Shown: positions 35,580-44,132 of the stretch, in pieces
Layout of the letters: every line of letters begins with the position of its first letter
How positions within the stretch are numbered: position 1 is the stretch's first letter
Source: Paraburkholderia tagetis
GTDB lineage: Bacteria > Pseudomonadota > Gammaproteobacteria > Burkholderiales > Burkholderiaceae
Length of the DNA: 64,000 bases
Assembly: GCF_022213065.1 (NCBI RefSeq)
Contig: NZ_JAKLJA010000014.1
Span: 100,568 to 164,567 of the forward strand
Direction of reading: 5' to 3'
Position numbers and translations under genes: made by a program
Notes under the pieces: model-generated
What the model was told of the DNA's origin: nothing
Seen by the model: the letters and a program-made list of their open reading frames with translations, nothing else
Database searches by the model: none

Positions 35580-35802
35580 AGGAGAGGGGGTTCCGGTGTT
35601 GCGGGAGGTCGAAACGGCGATTTTAGCAGGGTGGGCGGGCGACGCGTTTGCGCGCCTGGCGCAGTGCAATCGCGTGTGGCGGCGCGTGAGCGGGGCACGC
35701 GGGCAGGGAGCGGCCAGGTTGCCGGCGATTCCAGGCGCATTAACGAAGCATTGCGCAACGCCTTCGCGTGGTGCATCTGCAAAAACGCGGTAAAAAACGC
35801 GG

Positions 35803-35832
35803 CCAAAAAAAACCGGGGCAGGATGGCCCCGG
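35803..35832 (-). terminator. Orphan intrinsic terminator upstream of metG
   Basis: On the minus strand CCGGGGC/GCCCCGG forms a stem with a short loop, followed by eight T. The OmpA-like gene already has its own terminator 216 bp upstream, so this one must end a separate short transcript or act as an attenuator ahead of metG. Confidence 0.8.
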
Positions 35833-36047
35833 AGCAACAACGACAAGAGGAGAATGGTGACGCGGCGGCATGACCGCACACGTACCGTAAAGAAAGACAG
35901 TGGAGTTGAACGAGAGTTCGAAAATTTTTTCGATTCGCTGACTTGGCCCGCTGGCTTGGCTTCGGAGCTGCCGATGGGCTGGTTTTGTGCGGGTCGACGC
36001 GGCCAGGATGGGGCTTATGCCGATCCAAAAACGGCTGGCCCAAAATG

Positions 36048-36078
36048 CAAAACGGGACGGCTTTGCAGCCGTCCCGCT
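36048..36078 (-). terminator. Intrinsic terminator after the OmpA-like gene
   Basis: Stem GGGACGGCT / AGCCGTCCC with a 4-nt loop, followed on the minus strand by GTTTTGCATTTT. It lies 85 bp beyond the stop of the OmpA-like lipoprotein gene. Confidence 0.85.
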
Positions 36079-36162
36079 CATCCTGTTGCCGTTTTTGCGG
36101 CGTGTGCCGCAAGGTGTGCGTGACCTGTACGACACGGCAACCTGCGGCACCGCCAGGAGCGT

Positions 36163-36816
36163 TTAGCCCCCTTGGTGCTGCGCCGTCGCGCGCAGATAGA
36201 TTTCCACGCGGCGGTTCGCGGCGCGGCCGGCTTCGGTGCTGTTGTCGGCGACCGGCTGGGAGGAGCCGCGGCCATCGGCCGCCATGCGCTGCATGGCTAC
36301 GCCGCGCGAGCCGAGGTAGTTCACGACGCTCTGCGCGCGGTTGACCGACAGCGTCTGGTTGTACGCCGGCTGGCCCGTGTTATCCGTATGGCCCACGACT
36401 TGCGCGACCACTTCCGGGTTCTGCTGCAACGTTTGCGCGACCTGGTCGAGCACCGGTGCAAACGACGGCTTGATCGCGTAGCTGTTGGTGTCGAACGTCA
36501 CGTTGCTCGGAATGTTGAGCTTGAGCGAGCCGTCCGGCTGCTCGGTGATCTGCGTGCCAGTGCCCTTGGTCGCGCCCGTGAGCTTGTTGTGGATGGCGGT
36601 CCAGTTGTAGCCCGTGATGCCGCCGACCAGCGCGCCCGCGCCTGCGCCGATCGCCGCGCCCTTGCCGCCGCCGAAGATCGCGCCGATCGCTGCGCCCGTG
36701 CCGGCGCCGACGCCGGTGCCGACGGCGGTGTTGGTGCCCTGCTGGGTCGCGCAGCCGGCGACGAGCGCACCGGCGACGGCGAAGACGGACAGACGGGTCA
36801 AGATTCTTGTGTTCAT
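36163..36816 (-). CDS. OmpA-family lipoprotein with glycine-zipper domain
   Basis: A 217-residue outer-membrane lipoprotein. Signal and lipobox LVAGC (C22), then a Gly/Ala-rich glycine-zipper region (about 28-70, GTGAAIGAIFGGGKGAAIGA) and a C-terminal OmpA peptidoglycan-binding domain (about 100-212) with VVGHTDNTGQPAYNQTLSVN and AADGRGSSQPVADN, plus EAGRAANRRVEIYL containing the arginine that contacts diaminopimelate. It probably tethers the outer membrane to the cell wall, like YiaD. Followed by its own terminator and divergent from apbC. Confidence 0.92.
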   Translation of the reverse strand: MNTRILTRLSVFAVAGALVAGCATQQGTNTAVGTGVGAGTGAAIGAIFGGGKGAAIGAGAGALVGGITGYNWTAIHNKLTGATKGTGTQITEQPDGSLKLNIPSNVTFDTNSYAIKPSFAPVLDQVAQTLQQNPEVVAQVVGHTDNTGQPAYNQTLSVNRAQSVVNYLGSRGVAMQRMAADGRGSSQPVADNSTEAGRAANRRVEIYLRATAQHQGG

Positions 36817-37149
36817 TTTTCAATCCTCTCTTGGGTGAACATGACGGCTGCTTGCGCCGCTTCCGCTCCCGACTGTGCTCAGGGTCTTCGGACGGCGTGC
36901 GGCTGCAACTACTACAATGACGGCTTGGGAGCTTGCGTGAATCGTTTGGCAACTTGCAGGTCATCGCTCGACGACGACTTGACAAGTGCTCCTTTGGTGC
37001 CAAAAGGGCCGTTGCCGCGAAGCGTGCCTTGCCGCGGGCATTTGCGCAATCCAGCTTAACAATTTCTTGCGATTTCCGGCGCTGACGTGACCCCATCGTG
37101 GCATTCCGGGTCACGCGGACGCCGGTGCATTCTTGGAGACGGAGTTTCA
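36817..37149. other. Divergent spacer OmpA-like gene / apbC
   Basis: 333 bp with promoters for both flanking genes expected. A TTGACA hexamer occurs at 36978-36983 on the plus strand but lacks a good -10 at standard spacing. GGAG at 37141-37144 is the apbC ribosome site. Nothing else is recognised. Confidence 0.45.
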
Positions 37150-38238
37150 ATGAGCATTGATCGGGCATTGGTCGACGCCGCGCTGGCGGCCCTCGTGGAT
37201 CCGAATACGGGCCGGCCGTACGCAGCGGCAAAAGGTGTGCGCAACGTTACGATCGAAGGCGACGCGGTGGGCGTCGAGATCGTGCTCGGCTATCCGGCGA
37301 AGAGCCAGTACGACGCGGTTCGCGCGCACGTCGAAGGCGCGCTCGCCGCGGTGCCCGGCGTCAAGTCGAGCCGGGTCGCGGTGCGCCATGAAGTTGCCGC
37401 GCACACCGTGCAGCGCGGCGTGAAGCTGTTGCCGAACGTGAAGAATATCGTTGCCGTGGCCTCGGGCAAGGGCGGCGTGGGCAAGAGCACGACTGCCGTG
37501 AACCTCGCGCTCGCGCTGGCGGCCGAAGGCGCCTCGGTCGGCGTGCTCGACGCGGACATCTATGGCCCGTCGCTGCCGATGATGCTTGGGATCGAGGGCC
37601 GCCCGCAATCGCCGGACGGCCAGTCGATGGACCCGCTCGAAGGGCATGGCGTGCAGGCCAACTCGATCGGCTTCCTGATCGAGCAGGACAACCCGATGGT
37701 CTGGCGCGGCCCGATGGCTACGTCAGCGCTCGAGCAGTTGCTGCGCCAGACCAACTGGCGCGAGCTTGACTACCTCGTGGTGGACATGCCGCCGGGCACG
37801 GGCGACATCCAGCTCACGCTCTCGCAGAAGGTGCCGGTCACCGGCGCCGTGATCGTGACGACGCCGCAGGATATCGCGCTGCTCGACGCGAAGAAGGGTC
37901 TCAAGATGTTCGAGAAGGTGGGTATTCCCATCCTCGGCATCGTCGAGAACATGGCCGTTCATGTCTGCTCGAACTGCGGTCACGCCGAGCACATCTTCGG
38001 CGCGGGCGGCGGCGAGCGCATGGCCAGGGAGTACGGCGTGGAGGTGCTCGGCAGCCTGCCGCTCGACATCGGAATTCGCGAGCAGGCCGACTCGGGCCAT
38101 CCGACCGTAGTGGCCGATCCGGATGGCGCCGTGGCGGCGACGTATAAGGCGATTGCCCGCCGCATCGCGGTCCAGATCGCGGAGCGCGCGCGCGACATGA
38201 GCTCGAAGTTCCCGACCATCGTCGTGCAGAACACCTGA
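37150..38238 (+). CDS. apbC: Iron-sulfur cluster carrier protein ApbC/Mrp
   Basis: P-loop ATPase that binds and transfers Fe-S clusters. The 362-residue protein has an N-terminal MIP18/DUF59 domain (about 5-85), then VASGKGGVGKSTTAVNLALA with the deviant Walker A, LDADIYGPSLPMMLG, VDMPPGTGDIQLTLSQ and the cluster-binding CxxC in HVCSNCGH. ATG 37150 has a GGAG ribosome site 5-6 bases upstream. It is monocistronic as far as seen and divergent from the OmpA-like gene. Confidence 0.96.
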   Translation: MSIDRALVDAALAALVDPNTGRPYAAAKGVRNVTIEGDAVGVEIVLGYPAKSQYDAVRAHVEGALAAVPGVKSSRVAVRHEVAAHTVQRGVKLLPNVKNIVAVASGKGGVGKSTTAVNLALALAAEGASVGVLDADIYGPSLPMMLGIEGRPQSPDGQSMDPLEGHGVQANSIGFLIEQDNPMVWRGPMATSALEQLLRQTNWRELDYLVVDMPPGTGDIQLTLSQKVPVTGAVIVTTPQDIALLDAKKGLKMFEKVGIPILGIVENMAVHVCSNCGHAEHIFGAGGGERMAREYGVEVLGSLPLDIGIREQADSGHPTVVADPDGAVAATYKAIARRIAVQIAERARDMSSKFPTIVVQNT

Positions 38239-38462
38239 GCGGCGCTTTTGGCGTGGCTCAAGCAGGCAAACTGTCCCCGTTTGAGCCGCGGCTGCGCGGC
38301 GCACCAGCCGCATGCCTCGTTCAGCCTTGCTGCACAAGGCTTGCGGCGTGCGAGGCGGCGCTCACGCCGGGCGCGCGCGAGGCCATCCGCGCGGTATCAT
38401 GTGACATTCAAGGGTCCGGATCGGCGGCCGCAGGGGCGGCCGCACGCGGACATGAGGATTGC

Positions 38463-39011
38463 ATGGGCAAAGGAATCGACAGGGCAGACCACAGACTCAC
38501 GGGCCGCGCAGCCGTGCTGGCCTTGGTCGCCTGCATGCTGCTGGCCGGCTGTACGAGCTTCATGGGCCGGCAGGACAAGCGCGCGCTCGCGCAGGCTCTG
38601 CCTACTGTCGGCAACCAGGTGCGGGGCACCGTCTCGTTTGTCGAGCGCTCGGACGGCGTGCAGGTGAGCTACAACCTCATGGGCCTGTCGCCGGACAGCG
38701 ACCATGCGGTGCAGGTCCACGATCGCGGCGACTGCAACGCCGCCGACGCCTCGAGCGCCGGCGCCGTCTTCGCGCCCGCGGCCGATCGCCTCAAACCGGG
38801 TGTGCGCGTGGAGGGCGACCTCGGCAATATCCATGCGGATTCCAACGGCGTCGCCATTGGCTTCATCGTGGCGCCGGACGTCTCGCTCGACGGCGTGCGC
38901 TCGGTGCTGCAACGCTCGGTGCTCGTGCATCGCGACCCCATCGACCCCTACGCGTATCCCGCGCGCGGCACTGGCCCGGCGCTCGCCTGCGGCGTGATCA
39001 AGGCGCAGTGA
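38463..39011 (+). CDS. SodC-like lipoprotein with lost metal ligands
   Basis: A 182-residue predicted lipoprotein (lipobox LAGC, C30) whose mature part follows the Cu/Zn superoxide dismutase fold: RGTVSFVERSDGVQVSYNL, VHDRGDCNAADASSAGAVFA, VEGDLGNIHADSNGVAIGF, RSVLVHRDPID and ALACGVIKAQ. Compared with SodC, the disulfide cysteines (C91, C176), one copper histidine (H86), H156 and the zinc aspartate (D119) are kept. Q84 replaces another copper histidine, the bridging histidine of the HFNP motif is gone (VFAP), and V116 replaces a zinc histidine. Dismutase activity is therefore unlikely; a structural, copper-chaperone or sensing role is possible. Alignment was by eye. Confidence 0.75.
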   Translation: MGKGIDRADHRLTGRAAVLALVACMLLAGCTSFMGRQDKRALAQALPTVGNQVRGTVSFVERSDGVQVSYNLMGLSPDSDHAVQVHDRGDCNAADASSAGAVFAPAADRLKPGVRVEGDLGNIHADSNGVAIGFIVAPDVSLDGVRSVLQRSVLVHRDPIDPYAYPARGTGPALACGVIKAQ

Positions 39012-39228
39012 CGCTCGTGGTGACACGGTAGCGGTGCACTTCCAGGCACGCCGATCCACATCGCGTAAAATAGGCGCCTTTCGTATGGCGGCAGCCCGCC
39101 CCAAGGCGGGACGGCAGGGTGCGCGAGGCGCGTCCGTGGGCCGTCTGCGGGCCATCCGTGGGCCGTTTGCGGCTCTATCCCGCAATATCTTTTTTTCGTT
39201 CCCCGTTTTTACTGGACCGTAGCGCAAC

Positions 39229-39798
39229 ATGGCAATCAAATCCGACAAGTGGATCCGGCGCATGGCCGAAGAGCAGAACATGATCGAGCCGTTCGTGCGC
39301 GACCAGGTCCGCATGTCCGAAGACGGCCGCAAGATCGTGAGCTACGGCACCTCGAGCTACGGCTACGACATTCGCTGCGCCGACGAATTCAAGATCTTCA
39401 CGAACATCAATTCGACGATCGTCGACCCGAAGAACTTCGACGAAAAATCGTTCGTGGACTTCAAGGGCGACGTCTGCATCATCCCGCCGAATTCGTTCGC
39501 GCTCGCGCGCACGGTCGAGTACTTCCGCATTCCGCGCAATGTCCTGACCGTGTGTCTGGGCAAGTCCACCTATGCGCGCTGCGGGATCATCGTGAACGTC
39601 ACGCCGTTCGAACCCGAGTGGGAAGGCTATGTGACGCTCGAGTTCTCGAATACGACACCTTTGCCTGCCAAAATCTACGCGAACGAAGGTGTGGCCCAAG
39701 TGCTCTTCTTCGAGAGCGACGAGGTCTGCGAAGTGTCTTACGCGGATCGCGGCGGCAAGTATCAAGGCCAGCACGGCGTCACGCTGCCCAAGACCTGA
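39229..39798 (+). CDS. dcd: dCTP deaminase
   Basis: Trimeric enzyme converting dCTP to dUTP for thymidylate synthesis. The 189 residues match the proteobacterial form: MAIKSDKWIRRMAEEQNMIE, GTSSYGYDIRCADEFKIFTN, LGKSTYARCGIIVNVTPFEP then EWEGYVTLEFSN with the catalytic glutamate, and a C-terminal GKYQGQHGVTLPKT. A TAAAAT hexamer at 39066-39071 is a possible -10. The gene is followed by an intrinsic terminator. Confidence 0.97.
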   Translation: MAIKSDKWIRRMAEEQNMIEPFVRDQVRMSEDGRKIVSYGTSSYGYDIRCADEFKIFTNINSTIVDPKNFDEKSFVDFKGDVCIIPPNSFALARTVEYFRIPRNVLTVCLGKSTYARCGIIVNVTPFEPEWEGYVTLEFSNTTPLPAKIYANEGVAQVLFFESDEVCEVSYADRGGKYQGQHGVTLPKT

Positions 39799-39839
39799 CG
39801 TTCGAGCGCACACAACCCACTGGACATACGCTATACGGG

Positions 39840-39875
39840 GACCGCTGCGCGTTACATGCAGCGGTCGTTTCTTTT
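39840..39875 (+). terminator. Intrinsic terminator between dcd and the decarboxylase
   Basis: Stem GACCGCTGC / GCAGCGGTC with a 9-nt loop followed by GTTTCTTTT. The next gene's ribosome site (GGAG) begins only a base or two after the T-run, so the hairpin lies in its 5' leader if transcription reads through. Confidence 0.8.
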
Positions 39876-39888
39876 GGAGAATTCGCCC

Positions 39889-42171
39889 ATGAAGTTTCGT
39901 TTTCCCGTCGTCATCATTGACGAAGACTTTCGCTCCGAGAACATCTCGGGTTCCGGCATCCGGGCACTCGCCGAAGCCATCGAGAAAGAGGGCGCGGAAG
40001 TCCTCGGGCTGACGAGCTACGGCGACCTCACGTCGTTCGCGCAGCAATCGAGCCGCGCGGCCTGCTTCATCCTCTCGATCGACGACGACGAGCTGTTGCC
40101 CTACGTGGAAAGCAACGGCGACGGCGAAGCGCCCGAGCACGCACCCGCGATCATCGCGCTGCGCGCGTTCGTGGAAGCGGTGCGCAAGCGCAACGCGGAC
40201 ATCCCCATCTTCCTGTACGGCGAGACGCGCACCTCGCGCCACCTGCCCAACGACGTCCTGCGCGAACTGCATGGCTTCATCCACATGTTCGAGGACACGC
40301 CGGAGTTCGTCGCGCGCCACATCATCCGCGAGGCGCGGGTGTATCTGGACGCGCTCGCGCCGCCGTTCTTCAAGGAGCTGGTGAAGTACGCCGACGAAGG
40401 CTCGTACTCGTGGCACTGCCCGGGCCACTCGGGCGGCGTCGCGTTCCTGAAGAACCCGCTCGGCCAGATGTTCCACCAGTTCTTCGGCGAGAACATGCTG
40501 CGCGCGGACGTCTGCAACGCCGTCGACGAGCTCGGCCAGCTGCTCGACCACACGGGTCCCGTGGCGGCATCGGAGCGCAACGCGGCACGCATCTTCAGCG
40601 CCGACCACGTGTTCTTCGTCACCAACGGCACCTCGACCTCGAACAAGATCGTCTGGCACGCCACCGTGGCGCCGGGCGACATCGTTCTCGTGGACCGCAA
40701 CTGCCACAAGTCGATCCTGCATGCGATCACGATGACGGGCGCGATCCCCGTGTTCCTCACCCCCACGCGCAACAACTTCGGCATCATCGGCCCGATTCCG
40801 CGCGACGAGTTCAAGCCCGAGAACATCCGCAAGAAGATCGAGGCGAATCCGTTCGCGCGCGAGGCGCTCGCGAAGAACCCGAAGGCGAAGCCGCGCATCC
40901 TCACGATCACGCAGAGCACCTATGACGGCGTGGTCTACAACGTCGAGATGATCAAGGACCTGCTCGGCGACATGCTCGATACGCTGCACTTCGACGAAGC
41001 CTGGCTGCCGCACGCCGAGTTCCATTCGTTCTACCAGGACATGCACGCGATTGGCGCGGGCCGTCCGCGCACCAAGGCACTGGTGTTCGCGACGCACTCG
41101 ACGCACAAGCTGCTCGCCGGTATTTCGCAGGCATCGCAGATCGTCGTGCAGGACTCGGAGGACAGCGTGTTCGACCGTCACCGCTTCAACGAAGCCTATC
41201 TGATGCACACGTCCACGAGCCCGCAGTACGCGATCATCGCGTCGTGCGACGTGGCCGCCGCGATGATGGAAGCGCCGGGCGGCCCGGCGCTGGTGGAAGA
41301 GTCGATTGCCGAGGCGCTCGACTTCCGCCGCGCCATGCGCAAGGTGGACGCCGAATACGGCGACGACTGGTTCTTCAAGGTCTGGGGCCCGGACGATCTG
41401 GCCGAGGAAGGCATCGGCTCGCGCGACGACTGGATGCTGCGTCCGAACGATCGCTGGCACGGCTTCGGCGCGCTCGCCGAAAACTTCAACATGCTCGACC
41501 CGATCAAGGCGACCATCGTCACGCCGGGTCTGGACGTGGAAGGCGACTTCGGCGAGACCGGCATTCCGGCGGCCATCGTCACGAAGTACCTGGCCGAGCA
41601 CGGCATCATCGTGGAGAAGACGGGCCTGTACTCGTTCTTCATCATGTTCACGATCGGCATCACCAAGGGCCGCTGGAACTCGATGGTCACGGAGCTCCAG
41701 CAGTTCAAGGACGACTACGACAACAACCAGCCGCTCTGGCGCGTGCTGCCCGAATTCGTCGCGCAGCATCCGATGTACGAGCGCGTGGGCCTGCGCGACC
41801 TGTGCCAGCAGATCCACAGCGTCTATCGCGCCAACGACATCGCGCGCCTCACGACCGAGATGTACCTCTCGGACATGGAGCCGGCGATGAAGCCGTCCGA
41901 TGCGTTCGCGAAGCTCGCGCACCGCGAGATCGACCGCGTGGCCATCGACGAACTCGAAGGCCGCGTCACGTCGATCCTGCTCACGCCGTATCCGCCGGGC
42001 ATTCCGCTCTTGATTCCGGGCGAGCGCTTCAACAAGACGATCGTGAACTACCTGAAGTTCGCGCGCGAATTCAACGAGCGCTTCCCGGGCTTTCACACCG
42101 ACATCCACGGACTCGTGGGCGAGACCATCAACGGCCGCATCGAGTACTTCGTGGATTGCGTGCGCGCTTGA
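39889..42171 (+). CDS. Biodegradative-type arginine/lysine/ornithine decarboxylase
   Basis: A 760-residue PLP enzyme of Orn/Lys/Arg decarboxylase class I (prokaryotic fold-type I). It has an N-terminal receiver-like wing domain (1-130, MKFRFPVVIIDEDFRSENIS), then the core with SWHCPGHSGGVAFLKNPLGQ, FVTNGTSTSNKIVWHATVAP, LHFDEAWLPHAEFHSFY and the PLP lysine in FATHSTHKLLAGISQASQIV, and a C-terminal domain from about 620. In Burkholderia these enzymes are usually annotated as lysine or arginine decarboxylases; the exact substrate cannot be read from the sequence. It supports polyamine synthesis or acid resistance. ATG 39889 has GGAG upstream. Confidence 0.94.
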   Translation: MKFRFPVVIIDEDFRSENISGSGIRALAEAIEKEGAEVLGLTSYGDLTSFAQQSSRAACFILSIDDDELLPYVESNGDGEAPEHAPAIIALRAFVEAVRKRNADIPIFLYGETRTSRHLPNDVLRELHGFIHMFEDTPEFVARHIIREARVYLDALAPPFFKELVKYADEGSYSWHCPGHSGGVAFLKNPLGQMFHQFFGENMLRADVCNAVDELGQLLDHTGPVAASERNAARIFSADHVFFVTNGTSTSNKIVWHATVAPGDIVLVDRNCHKSILHAITMTGAIPVFLTPTRNNFGIIGPIPRDEFKPENIRKKIEANPFAREALAKNPKAKPRILTITQSTYDGVVYNVEMIKDLLGDMLDTLHFDEAWLPHAEFHSFYQDMHAIGAGRPRTKALVFATHSTHKLLAGISQASQIVVQDSEDSVFDRHRFNEAYLMHTSTSPQYAIIASCDVAAAMMEAPGGPALVEESIAEALDFRRAMRKVDAEYGDDWFFKVWGPDDLAEEGIGSRDDWMLRPNDRWHGFGALAENFNMLDPIKATIVTPGLDVEGDFGETGIPAAIVTKYLAEHGIIVEKTGLYSFFIMFTIGITKGRWNSMVTELQQFKDDYDNNQPLWRVLPEFVAQHPMYERVGLRDLCQQIHSVYRANDIARLTTEMYLSDMEPAMKPSDAFAKLAHREIDRVAIDELEGRVTSILLTPYPPGIPLLIPGERFNKTIVNYLKFAREFNERFPGFHTDIHGLVGETINGRIEYFVDCVRA

Positions 42172-42182
42172 GGGCGGGCGGC

Positions 42183-42902
42183 ATGACGGTGCGGATTCTG
42201 CGTTCTTTCGTGACGGCGCTGGCAACGGCGGCGACTCTTGGGATGGCGTTGGCGGCGACCCTTGGTATGGCGCCGGCGGCGCATGCCGAGGTGGCGGCCG
42301 CCGACCCGATCGACGCGGGCATGCGCACGTGTCTCGCGCGCGCCGACCGCTCCTCGACGGCGGGCCAGATCCAGTGCATGGACGAGGCGCGCACCGCGTG
42401 GCGTGGTGCCGCCGACGCGGCGCTCACGCAATTGATCGCGAAGCTGCCGCCCGCGCAGCAAAAGCGCTGGCGCCTGAGCCAGACAAAATGGGCGGCGTGG
42501 CGCGATGCCGAGGACACGATGCTCGGCGCGGCCTTTGCGACCACGAGTGGCTCGACCTATCAGCTCTATGAAGCGGACATGCGCCTGCAGCCGGTGCGCG
42601 AGCGTGCGCTTGCGCTGCGCGGCCAGGTCGGGGCGGCCGCCGACGACGCGCCGCCGCGCGTGCGCGCCTGTAGCGCCGATGCGCGCTGCGAGCACGTGAG
42701 CTACGACTTGAATCGCTATTACCGCAGGCTGTATGCGCGCATGCCGGCGCATACGCGGCCCGCGCTCTCGCGCGCGCAAAGCGCGTGGCGCGCGTATCGC
42801 GACGCGACCACGCCGCTCATCGACGAGCGCACGCGCCTCGACCTGCTCGGGGCACGGCTCGCGACGCTCAAGCGTTTGTCGGAGACGGTCAATAACCGGT
42901 GA
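42183..42902 (+). CDS. LprI/DUF1311-like secreted protein with two related halves
   Basis: A 239-residue exported protein. An Ala/Leu/Thr signal peptide ends APAAHA. The mature part has CLARADRSSTAGQIQCMDEA and SQTKWAAWRDAEDTMLGAAF, the DUF1311/LprI pattern (paired cysteines, then QxxWxxYRD). A second, weaker copy follows at about 160-239: CSADARCEHVSYDLNRYYRR and AQSAWRAYRDATTPLIDE. LprI of Mycobacterium inhibits lysozyme, but many DUF1311 proteins have no known role. It starts 11 bp after the decarboxylase stop and may be co-transcribed. Confidence 0.78.
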   Translation: MTVRILRSFVTALATAATLGMALAATLGMAPAAHAEVAAADPIDAGMRTCLARADRSSTAGQIQCMDEARTAWRGAADAALTQLIAKLPPAQQKRWRLSQTKWAAWRDAEDTMLGAAFATTSGSTYQLYEADMRLQPVRERALALRGQVGAAADDAPPRVRACSADARCEHVSYDLNRYYRRLYARMPAHTRPALSRAQSAWRAYRDATTPLIDERTRLDLLGARLATLKRLSETVNNR

Positions 42903-42930
42903 TCATTCGCGCTGCCGCATGATCGGAAAG

Positions 42931-42968
42931 CAGGCGCTCGGGCACACGCCCGAGCGCCTGTTTCTTTT
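42931..42968. terminator. Bidirectional terminator between the LprI-like and bestrophin genes
   Basis: 13-bp perfect stem CAGGCGCTCGGGC / GCCCGAGCGCCTG with a 4-nt loop and TTTCTTTT on the plus side. It serves the LprI-like gene and lies immediately after the convergent bestrophin-like gene's stop. Confidence 0.85.
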
Positions 42969-43888
42969 CAGTCGAAGATGAACTGCTCCGGCTCGCGCGC
43001 CGCAGGCGTGGTGGGGTCGCCCAGCAGGTCGTGCAGCGCGGCCTCGATGCTCTCCGACATCGCGTTGAGCGCGAGGTCGTTTTCATCGGTGCCGAACGGG
43101 TCTTCGAGCTGCGAGGCGATGGCTTCGTGCGCCATGAACGCGTAGGCCACGAACACCGCGAAGATCGGCGTGAGCGCGCCGATGCTGTCGACGAGGCCGA
43201 ACGGCAAGAGCGCGCAGAAGAAGTACACGGTGCGGTGAATCATCACCGTGTAGGCGAACGGCAGCGGCGTGGAGACGATGCGCTCGCAGCCGCCGATCAC
43301 ATCCGAGAGTCCGTTGAAATTGCGCTCGAAGGCGAGCACCGCGTAGCCGTCGACGTGGCCCGCGCGCACTTCGTTGCGCAGCCATTCGGAGGCGCATTGC
43401 AGCAGCGTCATGGGGCGGTAGCGCGAGGCCATCGCACGCTCCACGACATCGCGCGGCAGGCGCGCTTCGAGGTCCGCGCGCGGGTCGGTGTGGCGCAACT
43501 GGTGGCGCAGCGCGTGCGGCAGCGCGCAGAGCAGTTCGGCGAACGGACGCACGTGTGCCCGTGGATCGTCGCTTTGTACGAGCGTGAGCGACTCGCGCAC
43601 GAGGGAGCGCGTCTCGTTGAGCATTTGCCCCCATAGCTTGCGGCCTTCCCAGTAGCGGTCGTAGCTCGCGCTGTTGCGAAAGCCGAGAAACACCGCGAGC
43701 GCGATGCCGATGAGCGAGAACGGCACGGTGCTCATGTTGACCGTGAGCTTGAGGATGTGGTCGTGCGCGGCGACCGCGACGATCGAAATGGCCAGCACGA
43801 GCATGAGGCGCGACAGGAGCTGCGGCAGCACGGAGCCGTGCCACGCGAGCAGCATGCGGAACCAGTGGAGGCGTGGGCGGACGATCAT
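42968..43888 (-). CDS. Bestrophin-family (UPF0187) membrane channel
   Basis: A 306-residue member of the bacterial bestrophin family, pentameric ion channels homologous to eukaryotic chloride channels. It starts MIVRPRLHWFRMLLAWHGSV, has helices at about 25-45 and 55-70, then the conserved FLGFRNSASYDRYWEGRKLWG, a long cytosolic helical part, and helices near 215-235 and 240-260 followed by QLEDPFGTDENDLALNAM, another family hallmark. Ion selectivity in bacteria is variable. It appears monocistronic. Confidence 0.92.
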   Translation of the reverse strand: MIVRPRLHWFRMLLAWHGSVLPQLLSRLMLVLAISIVAVAAHDHILKLTVNMSTVPFSLIGIALAVFLGFRNSASYDRYWEGRKLWGQMLNETRSLVRESLTLVQSDDPRAHVRPFAELLCALPHALRHQLRHTDPRADLEARLPRDVVERAMASRYRPMTLLQCASEWLRNEVRAGHVDGYAVLAFERNFNGLSDVIGGCERIVSTPLPFAYTVMIHRTVYFFCALLPFGLVDSIGALTPIFAVFVAYAFMAHEAIASQLEDPFGTDENDLALNAMSESIEAALHDLLGDPTTPAAREPEQFIFD

Positions 43889-44043
43889 CGGGGTAGGCGA
43901 GTCGTGGATGGGCGGGCAAAACCAGTCTCAAGCGCCATGATAGGCGTGGGGTGCGAAAACCGGGCGTACACTTCGACCGATTTGCATTGTGCACAGTGCG
44001 CGAGCTTGGGACGCATGCGCACGCATGCATGTGAACGAGCAAA

Positions 44044-44081
44044 TAAAAAACGGGCGCGCGGCGGTGTTCGCCGCGCGCCCG
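44044..44081 (-). terminator. Intrinsic terminator after argH
   Basis: Thirteen-bp GC-rich stem CGGGCGCGCGGCG / CGCCGCGCGCCCG with a 5-nt loop, followed on the minus strand by TTTTTTATTT. It lies 52 bp past the argH stop. Confidence 0.88.
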
Positions 44082-44132
44082 TTTGCCCGGCGCTTCATGG
44101 CTGGGCGATGGCTCGTGACGAGCCCGCCGTGC

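Larger units (their letters stand above)
35580..36162. other. Spacer between ompA-like gene and metG
   Basis: 583 bp holding, in minus-strand order, the terminator of the OmpA-like gene (36048-36078), a short Val/Leu-rich open frame (start 35871), a second strong terminator (35803-35832), and about 220 bp of metG leader. No larger gene is supported. Confidence 0.5.

Noticed and set aside
39175..42225. A 1016-codon minus-strand open frame
   Set aside because: Antisense shadow of dcd and the decarboxylase, with typical shadow composition (many Arg, Val, Asp, His, no domain).
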